A DNA stretch of 18,662 bases from JANOBJ01 sp031411575 (GCA_031411575.1 JANOBJ010000164.1:1-18662), one strand, 5' to 3'; shown: positions 1 to 7,937, counted from the first letter of the stretch. The notes: generated from the letters alone by a model not told the origin. Translations and numbers: made by a program.

Positions 1-1993
1 TCGGCATAGCCGGCCGCGATGGGTTGATTGGCGTCGGCTTGTCGCCCTCGCTGTCGGCTGTTTCGGCCGCAGCTTCCAGTCCTTCTACGCGTGGGCGTCC
101 CTTGCTGGGATCTAGAAGTCCGGCGCGCGACGGGTGCCGCAGTTTGGCGAGTGCTTTGGATTCGATTTGGCGGATACGCTCGCGCGTTACCCCCATCGCT
201 ATACCGATCTCATCGAGGGTGTGCTCGGCGAGCCCGCCGAGTCCAAAGCGCTGGCGGATGATCCGTTCCTCCTTGAGGGCGAGGCACGTTAGGGCCGCGT
301 TTATGGCTCCTTCAAGCTGGCGGTCCGCCAGGATCTCCATCGGATCGCGTGCGATGTGTTCATCCGCCATGCTGCGCTCCATCCGCTTGTCGATGTCGAT
401 CTCGCTCGACGACAGTGGCTCCAAGGCCATGCTGAGCAACGCGGCAACCTTGCGCTCGGCTAGCCCAAGCTTGGCGGCGATGTCGCTAGGCTCGGGAGCC
501 CGGCCCATCTGCTTTTCGAAGACTTCCGATTCTCGAATCAGGCGCTGGAGCTCCTCGAAAACATGGACGGGCAGCCGAATCGTCCGGCTCTTGTCTGCGA
601 CAAAGCGGCTGATGCCTTGGCGCACCCACCAAGTGGCGAAAGTGGAGAACCGAAATCCTCGTCGCCAATCGAACTTGTCCACCGCGCGCAGCAGGCCGAT
701 GTTGCCTGCCTGGACCAAGTCGCCAAGGGGCACGCCGGAATACAGGTATTTCTTTGCCTGGAACAGAACCAGCTTCAAATTGCCGATTGCCATGCGATCG
801 CGGTCGCGACGGTACATGGCCATGGCCTGTATGAAATCAGGGGACGCTTCGGACTTATCCCACATCGCCTCATCGGTCAGTTCAAGCAGGAAGCTGCTGG
901 CGATGCGCATTGTTGTGAGCAAGCTACGCGCTTCGCTCCAAGCCGGCGAGTTTCGGTCGGGGTCGATGACGACACCGGACAAAAGCTCAGCAGCGGAGAA
1001 AAATTCGGCGTCCGGGGTCTCAGATCTATCGTCCGAGCTTGGATCGTCGTCGGCGTCCTCTTCGGCGCCGCTTGCAGGTGGCTCGGATTCGGGAGCGGCG
1101 GCGAGAGAGGCGACATCGATTGCTACATCCGAATCTTGGATCAATGGTGGGTCTTGCCGAGGCCCCGCGCAAAGCCAACGCATGGGGAGCTTGCCGACTT
1201 GGACGGTCTTGGCGGCAACGAGCAAGCGCGAGACGCCGTCAGGCCATGCGGCGAGCGCATCCAGCGCCAATTCGAGGCTGGCCTCCATGGCTTGGCCAAT
1301 CTCGATTTCCTCTTCCGCGCTGAGCAGCCGGTGTCGCTGCGCCTCGCGTTGGTAGAGATGGAAAGGATCATGCTGCGTGGAGGTAAGCGCCCCGATGTGC
1401 GCCAGCGCGTCGGTCAACTCATCCTCTTCCTCGAGCGTTTCGGCGAGCTCCACATGGACGGTGGAATCCTCGAAGGCGTCTACCCGCTCCAATCGCTCGT
1501 CGGTCTGGCGCCCCATGTCCGCCAAGACCATGCGATAGACATCCGCCTTCGCTTCGTCTTGCGCGCCTTCCGGTCCGCGCGACACCTCGACAACCTCCTC
1601 GTCTGGCACGCTGCCCTCGCGCAAGGCGCGCAAAAATAGCCGCCGCAGCCGCGCATGGGTTTCGGGATCGTCTTTGGCCGGAAGAAACGAGGCATTGTCT
1701 GGCAGGTAGACAGATAGATCGTCCCAGTCTGGCCAAGTGTCGATAGGAATGTGCTTGACCATCTCGGCGTGTGACGCCTTTGCCGCCTCCCACACCTTAG
1801 GGTCGTTGGGTAACGCCGGTGCCGCAACCTCCGCCTCCCATTCGTCCAGTGTCGATAGAGACGGCAACTCAGCGCCTAAGGGTGGCGGCGCTAACCCTTC
1901 GTAGTCGTTGGGCTGATTGGTAGGCATAGACCCAATTTCCACGGGGTTGGCGACGAAGCGCGACTCTGGGTCAACAATTGAAGTTGACTGCAT
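1..1993 (-). CDS. Primary-type sigma-70 family RNA polymerase sigma factor, 3' end cut by window edge
   Basis: This is a sigma factor that would direct core RNA polymerase to promoters. The reading frame stays open from 1993 to position 1 (about 664 residues) and has no stop in the window. With Met at 1993, a region 1.2-like segment (DPFHLYQREAQRHRLL) lies near residues 209-240. A long acidic spacer follows to about 400. Region 2 is near 405-463 (NLKLVLFQAKKYL, GNIGLLRAVDKFDWRRG, FSTFATWWVRQGISR). Region 4 is near 570-622, with the HTH DEIGIAMGVTRERIRQIE. The layout resembles RpoD, but the substitutions (VLFQAKKYL for the usual VVSIAKKY, LVQAGNIG for LIQEGNIG) suggest a divergent extra copy. 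The start is uncertain: ATG at 1993 and ATG at 1927 both have weak ribosome sites. TTA, CTA, ATA and AGA codons recur here and are scarce in the neighbouring core genes. This, and its place beside the tRNA 3' end, suggests it belongs to an integrated element (inference). Confidence 0.85.
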   Translation of the reverse strand, partial: MQSTSIVDPESRFVANPVEIGSMPTNQPNDYEGLAPPPLGAELPSLSTLDEWEAEVAAPALPNDPKVWEAAKASHAEMVKHIPIDTWPDWDDLSVYLPDNASFLPAKDDPETHARLRRLFLRALREGSVPDEEVVEVSRGPEGAQDEAKADVYRMVLADMGRQTDERLERVDAFEDSTVHVELAETLEEEDELTDALAHIGALTSTQHDPFHLYQREAQRHRLLSAEEEIEIGQAMEASLELALDALAAWPDGVSRLLVAAKTVQVGKLPMRWLCAGPRQDPPLIQDSDVAIDVASLAAAPESEPPASGAEEDADDDPSSDDRSETPDAEFFSAAELLSGVVIDPDRNSPAWSEARSLLTTMRIASSFLLELTDEAMWDKSEASPDFIQAMAMYRRDRDRMAIGNLKLVLFQAKKYLYSGVPLGDLVQAGNIGLLRAVDKFDWRRGFRFSTFATWWVRQGISRFVADKSRTIRLPVHVFEELQRLIRESEVFEKQMGRAPEPSDIAAKLGLAERKVAALLSMALEPLSSSEIDIDKRMERSMADEHIARDPMEILADRQLEGAINAALTCLALKEERIIRQRFGLGGLAEHTLDEIGIAMGVTRERIRQIESKALAKLRHPSRAGLLDPSKGRPRVEGLEAAAETADSEGDKPTPINPSRPAMP

Positions 1994-2048
1994 TCCACGG
2001 ACTGTAAACAGCTTGATTCTTAGGCTTCCTGTTCGGGATATGAGTCAT
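1971..2048 (-). CDS. Possible 25-aa leader ORF overlapping the sigma factor start
   Basis: A short frame starts at ATG 2048 behind a good ribosome site (AAGGA, 6 nt before ATG) and ends at TGA 1971-1973. It encodes MTHIPNRKPKNQ followed by AVYSPWNAVNFNC. It overlaps the alternative sigma factor start at 1993 in another frame, and it has a better ribosome site than either sigma start. It could be a leader peptide that couples or controls translation of the sigma gene, or it could be chance. The peptide is not one I recognise. Confidence 0.3.
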   Translation of the reverse strand: MTHIPNRKPKNQAVYSPWNAVNFNC

Positions 2049-2104
2049 GCTGGTTCCTTCTTCTCACATTTAAGGCTTCGAATTCCTCACATCTTGCACG
2101 CCGA

Positions 2105-2124
2105 TGGCTACATGGTGGCTACAT
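2105..2124. repeat. Tandem 9-bp direct repeat TGGCTACAT between tRNA-Thr and the sigma gene
   Basis: TGGCTACAT occurs at 2105-2113 and again at 2116-2124, an 11-bp period that puts both on the same face of the helix. A perfect ATGATCAT palindrome follows at about 2129-2136. The position, between the tRNA 3' end and the first gene of a putative element, would suit integrase arm-type sites or an operator for the sigma gene. Neither role is shown by the sequence itself. Confidence 0.45.
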
Positions 2125-2137
2125 TGCATGATCATTG

Positions 2138-2170
2138 AAAAAGCCCGCTACCTTTTGGATAGCGGGCTTT
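2138..2170 (-). terminator. Intrinsic terminator after tRNA-Thr
   Basis: A perfect 11-bp stem (TAGCGGGCTTT at 2160-2170 pairing with AAAGCCCGCTA at 2140-2150) has a 9-nt loop. Read on the minus strand it ends in TTTTT (2142-2138), 12 nt beyond the tRNA 3' end. It should end the fbp/tRNA transcript before the sigma gene. The plus strand also has a T-rich run after the stem (TTTCTTT), so it may work both ways. Confidence 0.8.
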
Positions 2171-2182
2171 CTTTACTGGGAT

Positions 2183-2258
2183 TGGTGCCGGAGAGATGAA
2201 TCGAACACCCGACCTTCTCATTACGAATGAGCTGCTCTACCGACTGAGCTACACCGGC
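2183..2258 (-). tRNA. thrW: tRNA-Thr, anticodon CGT
   Basis: The 76-nt minus-strand sequence folds as a cloverleaf. It has the acceptor start GCCGGTG, D arm GCTC...GAGC, anticodon loop TTCGTAA with CGT at its centre, T loop TTCGATT, and an encoded CCA (2185-2183). It closely resembles E. coli thrW, which is a known attachment site for phages and islands. Acceptor pair 6-67 is T-T, a mismatch in an otherwise paired stem. The 5' end is only 11 nt beyond the fbp stop, leaving no room for a separate promoter outside fbp. The 3' end faces the sigma gene. Confidence 0.93.
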
Positions 2259-2269
2259 CAAGCCTTGGA

Positions 2270-3298
2270 TTATAGCGGCGAGTGGTAGCGGGTCACGCGC
2301 TCGACTTCGTTGCGGGATCCGAGGATCACGCTCACGCGCTCGTGCAGGCGGGCGGGCTGGATGTCCAGGATGCGCTGCTGGCCGTTGGTGGCGGCGCCGC
2401 CGGCCTGCTCAATCAGCCAGCTCATGGGGTTGGCCTCGTACATCAGGCGCAGTTTGCCGGGCTTCTCGGGTTCGCGCCTGTCCCACGGATACAGGAAGAT
2501 GCCGCCGCGCGTCAGGATGCGGTGCACGTCGGCCACCATGCTGGCGACCCAGCGCATGTTGAAATCCTTGCCCCGCTCGCCTTCCTGGCCGGCCAGGCAC
2601 TCATCGATGTAGCGCTTCACCGGTGCGTCCCAGTGGCGCATGTTGCTCATGTTGATGGCGAACTCTTTGGTGTCGGGTGGCACCTGCACGTTCTCCTGCG
2701 TGAGCACAAAGGAGCCTTGCTCGCGGTCCAGCGTGAACATCGCCACGCCGTCGCCAACCGTGAGCACCAGCGTCGTCTGGGGGCCGTACACGCAGTAACC
2801 GGCCGCCACCTGCTGGTGGCCGGGCTGCAGGAAGTCGGCTTCGGTGACGCCGGGGTGGTCGTCGGGCTTGCGCAGCACGCTGAAGATGGTGCCGATACTC
2901 ACATTCACGTCGATGTTGCTGGAGCCGTCGAGCGGGTCGAACAGCAGCAGATATTCGCCCTGCGGGTAGCGGTTGGGCACCACGTAGATGCCTTCCATTT
3001 CCTCCGAGGCCATGGCTGCCAGGTGGCCCCCCCATTCATTGGCCTCGATCAGCACTTCGTTGGCGATGATGTCGAGTTTCTTCTGCATCTCGCCCTGCAC
3101 GTTTTCGCTGGTGGCGGTGCCCAGCACGCCGCCCAGGGCACCTTTGTTGACGGCCTGGCTGATGCTTTTGCAGGCACGTGCCACCACCTCGAGCAGCAGG
3201 CGCAACTGGCCGGGAATCAGCCCCGGCGTACCGGGCGAGCCGGCGTGCCCGCGCTGCTGTTCGACCAGGTAGCGGGTGAGTGAAATCTTTGTCGCCAT
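2270..3298 (-). CDS. fbp: Fructose-1,6-bisphosphatase class 1
   Basis: This enzyme hydrolyses fructose 1,6-bisphosphate to fructose 6-phosphate and phosphate, in gluconeogenesis and, in autotrophs, the Calvin cycle. It is cytosolic and Mg-dependent. The 342-residue length is normal for class 1. The metal/phosphate motif DPLDGSSNID is at residues 121-130, and NEWGGHLAAMASEE, with acidic metal ligands, lies just before it. The ATG at 3298 has a clear AGGAG site 6 nt upstream. The pepN stop is 22 bp upstream, so the two are probably cotranscribed. tRNA-Thr follows after 11 bp. There is no cbb gene nearby, so a gluconeogenic role is the simpler reading. Confidence 0.96.
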   Translation of the reverse strand: MATKISLTRYLVEQQRGHAGSPGTPGLIPGQLRLLLEVVARACKSISQAVNKGALGGVLGTATSENVQGEMQKKLDIIANEVLIEANEWGGHLAAMASEEMEGIYVVPNRYPQGEYLLLFDPLDGSSNIDVNVSIGTIFSVLRKPDDHPGVTEADFLQPGHQQVAAGYCVYGPQTTLVLTVGDGVAMFTLDREQGSFVLTQENVQVPPDTKEFAINMSNMRHWDAPVKRYIDECLAGQEGERGKDFNMRWVASMVADVHRILTRGGIFLYPWDRREPEKPGKLRLMYEANPMSWLIEQAGGAATNGQQRILDIQPARLHERVSVILGSRNEVERVTRYHSPL

Positions 3299-3320
3299 GG
3301 CGTACTCCTGAAGATCGGAC

Positions 3321-6050
3321 TTAGTCGGCCAGCGCGCGCGTGACCACCTCGCGCACGTCGTTGCTCAAGTCCGGTTTGGCCGCCACGCGGGCGATGGCCT
3401 CGCGGGCGGCGCTGCGGTAGGGCTCAGCCAGCTTGGTCCAGCGGTCGAGCGCGCGGGCGAGCCGTGCCGCCACCTGGGGATTGATGCCGTCCAGCTCCAG
3501 CACGCGTTCGCTCCAGAACACGTAGCCGGCGGCGTCGGTGCGGTGAAAGGCACCCGGGTTCGCGCTGCAGTAGCTGAAGATCACGCTGCGCGCACGGTTG
3601 GGGTTGCGCATACTGAAATCAGGGTGCTTCATGAGCTGGCGCACAGCCGGCAGAACATTGCCGCCGCGGTCGGTGGCGCCAGCCTGCAGCGCAAACCATT
3701 TGTCGAGCACCAGCGGCTCATCCTTGAACATCGCATGAAAGCGCGCGAGGGCTTGCGCGGCCAGCGTGTGGCCGCTGCTGACCAGCGCGCTCAGCGCGTC
3801 GATGCGGTCGGTCATGTTGTTAGCGTCCTTGAAGGTCTGCAAGGTCTTGCCGGGCCAAACCGTATCGCCCGATGTGCGGGCCGCGAGGCACAGGTTGGCC
3901 AGCGCCATGCCCGCCAGCGCACGGCGGCCGGACGATACCGGGTCGGGACAGTAGCCGCCATTGTGGCGATGCGTCTCCCAGGCCCACTGCCAGTCGTCGA
4001 CCAGTGCCAGGGCCAACTGCTCGCGCATGGCTTCGCGCACGGCGTGAACGCGTTGCGGGTCCACCACCGCCAGTTGCTCGGAGATATAGGTTTCGGCCGG
4101 CAGCGTGAGCACCAGTTCCTTGAAAGCAGCGTCCAGGGTCGGGTGGCGCAATACCGCCCGCATGGCGGCAATATAGGCATCATTTAGCGGTGTGGTGCCC
4201 GTCCCTTGGTCATTGTTTGCTATTGAATTAATAGCAAACTGGACACCCAGCCGCTGGCCTGCCTCCCAGCGGTTGAAGGGGTCGCTGTCGTGCGCCAGCA
4301 GCGTGAGCAGCTGCGCTTCGGTGTAGGGCAGCTCCAGCACCACCGGCGCGCTGAAATCGCGCAGGATCGACGGCACCGGCTCGCTGTCCAGGTTAATGAA
4401 GGTGAGGGTTTCGCTCGGCTGGGTCAGCACAAAGGTACGCGGCGCCGTCTCGGGCCGCGTCCAGTGTGCCAGCTGCAGTGGCAGCTCGCGTCCATCGGCA
4501 CCCAGCAGGCCCAGCTTGACCGGAATCACGAACGGCTGCTTCACCGGCTGGCCCGGCGTGGACGGGCACGACTGCGACAGCGTGAGCGTGTAGGTGCGCG
4601 CGGCCGCATCGTAGGTGTCCGAGGCCTGCAGGCGCGGCGTGCCGGCCTGGCTGTACCAGCGCTTGAATTGCGGCAACTGGCGCGCCAACTCAGAGCCGGG
4701 GTTGGCGTCGGCTATCGCCTGCGCGAAATCGTCACAGGTCACAGCGTGGCCATCGTGCCGTTCGAAGTACAGCGCCATGCCCCGGGCGAAGCCGGCGCGG
4801 CCCGATGGGTCGGCGGTGGCATCGCCCACCAGCGTCTGCATCATGCGCACCACCTCGGCGCCTTTTTCGTACACCGTGACGGTGTAGAAGTTGTTGATCT
4901 CGATGTAACTGTCAGGCCGCACCGGGTGCGCCATTGGGCCGGCGTCTTCAGGGAACTGGGCGGTGCGCAGCACCCGCACGTCTTCGATGCGCTTGACGGC
5001 GCGGGCCGATGCGCTGCCCGCCAGGTCCTGGCTGAACTCCTGGTCGCGGAACACCGTCAGGCCTTCTTTCAGGCTGAGCTGGAACCAGTCACGGCAGGTC
5101 ACGCGGTTGCCGGTCCAGTTGTGAAAATACTCGTGGCCGACCACGCTCTCGATGTTGGCGTAGTCGGTGTCGGTCGCGGTGGCGGGGTTGGCCAGCACGT
5201 ACTTGGTGTTGAAGATGTTCAGGCCCTTGTTTTCCATCGCGCCCATGTTGAAGTCGCTGGTGGCCACAATCATGAAGCGCTCCAGGTCCAGCGGCAGGCC
5301 GAAGCGCGCCTCGTCCCAGGCCACGCTGGCCATCAGCGAATTCATCGCGTGCTCGGTCTTGTCCAGGTCGCCCGCGCGCACAAACACCTGCAGCAGATGG
5401 TCCTTGCCCGAGCGCGAGGTGATGCGCTGCTCGCGGCACACCAGATTGCCCGCGACCAGCGCGAACAGGTAGCTCGGCTTGCGGTGCGGGTCGACCCAGC
5501 GCGCGAAATGGCGGCCGTCGTCCAGGCTGCCTTGTTCGACCAGGTTTCCGTTGGACAGCAGCACCGGGTATTGGGCCGGGTCGGCGCGCAGCGTCACGCT
5601 GTAGCTGGCCATCACGTCGGGACGGTCCAAAAAGTAAGTGATGCGGCGAAAGCCCTCGGCCTCGCACTGCGTGAAAAACGAGTCGTTGCTGACGTACAGG
5701 CCCATCAGCTTGGTGTTCTTGACCGGGCAGCAGGTGGTGAAAATTTCCAGCTCGAACGGCTCAAGCCCCTCGGGCAGGTTCTCCAGCACCAGCTGGCCGC
5801 CGTCCATCTTGAACGAGGTACCCTGGCCGTTGACCTGCACGCGCGCCAGGTTCAACTCTTCGCCGTCGAGCCGCAGCGGCTGCGCGGAAACATCCGGGTT
5901 GCGGCGCAGCCGCATGCGGTTGAGCACCCGGGTCTTGGTGGGATCAAGATCAAACGTCAGGTCCACCGAGTCGATCCAGAAGGCGGGCGCCGTGTAGTCT
6001 TCGCGGCGCACGGCGGTGGCCTGCCCCTGTCCATCACGCATGAGCAGCAT
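3321..6050 (-). CDS. pepN: Aminopeptidase N (M1 family zinc metallopeptidase)
   Basis: This cytosolic enzyme removes N-terminal residues from peptides in the late steps of protein turnover. In 909 residues, the substrate-recognition motif GAMEN is at 270-274. The zinc site HEYFH is at 306-310, with the third ligand Glu at 329 (HExxH-x18-E). A C-terminal helical domain begins at about residue 570. The ATG at 6050 has a GGGGA site 6 nt upstream and overlaps the end of the upstream HAD gene by 17 nt; the in-frame ATG at 6041 lacks a ribosome site. Residues about 604-620 (AINSIANNDQGTGTTP) are encoded by a copy of the interspersed repeat at 4189-4239. Close homologues, as I remember them, go straight from the RWEAGQRL helix to LNDA. 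The frame is intact, so the insert is probably tolerated in a loop. Confidence 0.96.
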   Translation of the reverse strand: MLLMRDGQGQATAVRREDYTAPAFWIDSVDLTFDLDPTKTRVLNRMRLRRNPDVSAQPLRLDGEELNLARVQVNGQGTSFKMDGGQLVLENLPEGLEPFELEIFTTCCPVKNTKLMGLYVSNDSFFTQCEAEGFRRITYFLDRPDVMASYSVTLRADPAQYPVLLSNGNLVEQGSLDDGRHFARWVDPHRKPSYLFALVAGNLVCREQRITSRSGKDHLLQVFVRAGDLDKTEHAMNSLMASVAWDEARFGLPLDLERFMIVATSDFNMGAMENKGLNIFNTKYVLANPATATDTDYANIESVVGHEYFHNWTGNRVTCRDWFQLSLKEGLTVFRDQEFSQDLAGSASARAVKRIEDVRVLRTAQFPEDAGPMAHPVRPDSYIEINNFYTVTVYEKGAEVVRMMQTLVGDATADPSGRAGFARGMALYFERHDGHAVTCDDFAQAIADANPGSELARQLPQFKRWYSQAGTPRLQASDTYDAAARTYTLTLSQSCPSTPGQPVKQPFVIPVKLGLLGADGRELPLQLAHWTRPETAPRTFVLTQPSETLTFINLDSEPVPSILRDFSAPVVLELPYTEAQLLTLLAHDSDPFNRWEAGQRLGVQFAINSIANNDQGTGTTPLNDAYIAAMRAVLRHPTLDAAFKELVLTLPAETYISEQLAVVDPQRVHAVREAMREQLALALVDDWQWAWETHRHNGGYCPDPVSSGRRALAGMALANLCLAARTSGDTVWPGKTLQTFKDANNMTDRIDALSALVSSGHTLAAQALARFHAMFKDEPLVLDKWFALQAGATDRGGNVLPAVRQLMKHPDFSMRNPNRARSVIFSYCSANPGAFHRTDAAGYVFWSERVLELDGINPQVAARLARALDRWTKLAEPYRSAAREAIARVAAKPDLSNDVREVVTRALAD
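4189..4239 (-). repeat. Interspersed dyad repeat, family A copy 1, in frame within pepN
   Basis: The dyad has perfect 10-bp arms, GTTTGCTATT at 4215-4224 and AATAGCAAAC at 4230-4239, around a 5-nt GAATT spacer. Read on the minus strand, it is followed by a tail beginning AATGACCAAGGGACGGGCAC that matches the other three copies. It is strikingly AT-rich against the GC-rich pepN sequence. In the PepN frame it gives INSIANNDQGTGTT. Confidence 0.8.
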
Positions 6051-6711
6051 GGAGATTCCCCAGAAAGTTCGAGTTCATCAGTTCGGTGTAGTCGCGCACG
6101 CTGGCGATGACGTGCGGGCCGGCCAGGTCTTGCGGCGTGTGGGTGGAACACACCGCCACAGCGCGAATGCCGGCGCGGCGTGCGGCTTCGATGCCGAAGG
6201 GCGCGTCTTCAAACACGATGCAGGCGGCCGGCGGTACCTCCAGCAGCCGCGCCACCTCCATAAAAATCGACGGTTCGGGCTTGCCCGCGAAGCCCTGGTC
6301 ACCGCCCACCACGGCATGTGGCGCGTGCGCCATGCGCAGGTGCGAGAAGGCAAACGCGATGTTGTGCCGGTCGCCAGCCGTGCCCACGCCGATCTTCAAG
6401 CCCTGCGCGCGGGCCTGCACCGCAAACTGGCCAAACCCGGCCACTTCCGCGAAGCGGGGCGCAAACAGATCGCGGTAAATCGTTTCCTTTTCATGGATCA
6501 GCGCCCAGGCTTCGGCTTGGTCCACCTCGCGCTGAAACAGCTCGCGCATGCACTCAAGCCCGGTACGCCCGGTGGTGCGCCGCATCAGGTCGTCGATGTC
6601 GATGGCAATGCCATGCCGCTCACAAAACACCAGCCAGCTTTTCGCATGCCACGGCATGGAATCGATCATGGTGCCGTCCATGTCGAAGATCAGCGCTTGG
6701 ACCGATTTCAT
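6034..6711 (-). CDS. HAD-superfamily hydrolase, beta-phosphoglucomutase/phosphatase-like
   Basis: This is a HAD-type phosphotransferase of 225 residues. Motif I is FDMDGT, with the nucleophile Asp10 and general acid Asp12. A helical cap spans about residues 17-85. Motif II Thr111 is in GVGTAG, motif III Lys144 in GKPEPSIF, and motif IV Glu168-Asp169 in FEDAPFG. The pattern matches the beta-phosphoglucomutase / sugar-phosphatase branch, but the substrate cannot be read from the sequence. The ribosome site before ATG 6711 is weak. The gene overlaps the pepN start, and with pepN and fbp it forms a close minus-strand run. Its upstream 120 bp are filled mostly by a repeat (6774-6830). Confidence 0.85.
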   Translation of the reverse strand: MKSVQALIFDMDGTMIDSMPWHAKSWLVFCERHGIAIDIDDLMRRTTGRTGLECMRELFQREVDQAEAWALIHEKETIYRDLFAPRFAEVAGFGQFAVQARAQGLKIGVGTAGDRHNIAFAFSHLRMAHAPHAVVGGDQGFAGKPEPSIFMEVARLLEVPPAACIVFEDAPFGIEAARRAGIRAVAVCSTHTPQDLAGPHVIASVRDYTELMNSNFLGNLHAAHA

Positions 6712-6773
6712 TCGACATGCCCACGTTCAGGTGCCACTGTGAAACCGCCCTTCGTCACGCTCAGGACGGGTCT

Positions 6774-6830
6774 CTGGTGGCGCCCCCTTGAGGGCGAGGA
6801 GGCCGCAGGCCGGTTCGGGGGGGAGATCAT
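6774..6830 (+). repeat. GC-rich stacked-palindrome repeat, family B copy 1
   Basis: It begins CTGGTGGCGCCCCCTTGAGG and continues through GGCCGCAGGCC to a run of G, ending just before the prfB stop. The segment closely matches 14415-14469. Small dyads are visible (GCCC-cctTGA-GGGC and GGCC-gca-GGCC). It occupies the gap between prfB and the HAD gene. It resembles REP-type elements common in Comamonadaceae intergenic DNA. Confidence 0.65.
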
Positions 6831-6832
6831 GT

Positions 6833-7937
6833 CTAGACCCCCTGCTTCAAAGACGCTTCAATGAACGGATCCAGATCGCCGTCCAGCACCTTCTGCGTGG
6901 CCGAGGTTTCGTAGTTGGTGCGCAGGTCCTTGATGCGGCTCTGGTCGAGCACGTAGCTGCGGATCTGGTGGCCCCAGCCGACATCGGTCTTGGTGTCTTC
7001 GAGCTTTTGCTGCTCTTCCTGGCGTTTGCGCATCTCGTGGTCGTACAGGCGGCTGCGCAGCCGCTTCCAGGCCACGTCGCGGTTGCTGTGCTGGCTGCGG
7101 CCGTCCTGGCACTGCACCACGATGCCGGTCGGCATGTGCGTGAGGCGCACGGCCGAATCGGTCTTGTTGATGTGCTGGCCGCCGGCGCCGCTGGCGCGGT
7201 AGGTGTCGGTGCGCACGTCGGCCGGGTTGATGTCGATCTCGATCGAATCATCAATCTCGGGGTAGACAAACACCGATGCGAACGACGTGTGGCGCCCGCC
7301 CGATGAGTCAAACGGGCTCTTGCGCACCAGCCGGTGCACGCCGGTCTCGGTGCGCAGCAGGCCAAACGCGTATTCGCCTTCCACCTTGATGGTGGCGCCC
7401 TTGATGCCCGCAGTGTCGCCCGCCGACTCGTCTTCAATGGTGGCCTTGAAACCCTTGCGTTCGGCGTATTTGAGGTACTGGCGCAGCAGCATGCTGGCCC
7501 AGTCGCAGGCCTCGGTGCCGCCCGCGCCGGCCTGGATGTCCAGGAAAGCGTTCAGCGGATCGGCCGGGTTGTTGAACATGCGGCGGAACTCAAGGCCCTC
7601 GATGTCGGTGGCCAGCTTGGACGTTTCGGCGTCGATCGTCAGCAGGCCGGCCTCGTCGCCATCGGCCTTGCTCATCTCGAACAGTTCGAGGTTGTCGGCC
7701 AGCTCACGCGTGAGGTTGGTGAGCGTCACCACCACGCCGTCGAGGGCTTTTTTCTCACGGCCCAGCTCCTGGGCTTTCTTCGGGTCGTTCCAGACGTTGG
7801 GGTCTTCGAGCGACGCGTTGACGGTTCTCAGGCGTTCGGATTTGGCATCGAAGTCAAAGATACCCCCGTAAGGCTTCGGTCCGGGCGGCGAGATCGGTGA
7901 GTTGTGCGCCGATCTGGTTGATCTGTTCTGCGTCCAT
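6833..7937 (-). CDS. prfB: Peptide chain release factor 2, programmed +1 frameshift
   Basis: RF2 recognises UGA and UAA in the ribosomal A site and triggers peptide release. The frame starts at ATG 7937 (AGGA site 9 nt upstream) and reads MDAEQINQIGAQL up to an in-frame TGA at 7856-7854, after 27 codons. A +1 shift at CTT-TGA then continues at GAC 7855 for 340 codons, giving 367 aa in all, normal for RF2. The anticodon-like SPF motif is in VRKSPFDSSGGRH, and the catalytic GGQ is in SGAGGQHINKT. Automatic ORF calling would start at an internal ATG (7735) and lose the N-terminal region. lysS, a common prfB neighbour, is not seen here. Confidence 0.97.
7853..7868 (-). promoter_or_regulatory. RF2 autoregulatory frameshift site
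   Basis: On the minus strand the site reads CGGGGGTATCTTTGAC. It has a Shine-Dalgarno-like GGGGG, then TAT, the slippery CTT, and an in-frame TGA followed by C. This is nearly identical to the E. coli prfB site. When RF2 is scarce, slow termination at TGA lets the ribosome slip +1 and make more RF2. Confidence 0.95.

Noticed and set aside
24..1639. Plus-strand frames of 443 and 358 codons
   Set aside because: They are antisense to the sigma factor, whose regions 1.2, 2 and 4 are clear on the minus strand; the plus frames are Ser/Arg-rich with no recognisable domain.
4189..4239. The pepN dyad as a transcription terminator or operator
   Set aside because: It is in the middle of an intact coding sequence, has no T-tail, and shares its tail with three other loci, so a dispersed repeat explains it better.
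4290..6110. Plus-strand 606-codon frame
   Set aside because: Antisense of pepN in GC-rich DNA; the sequence is His/Gln/Arg-rich shadow, with no domain.
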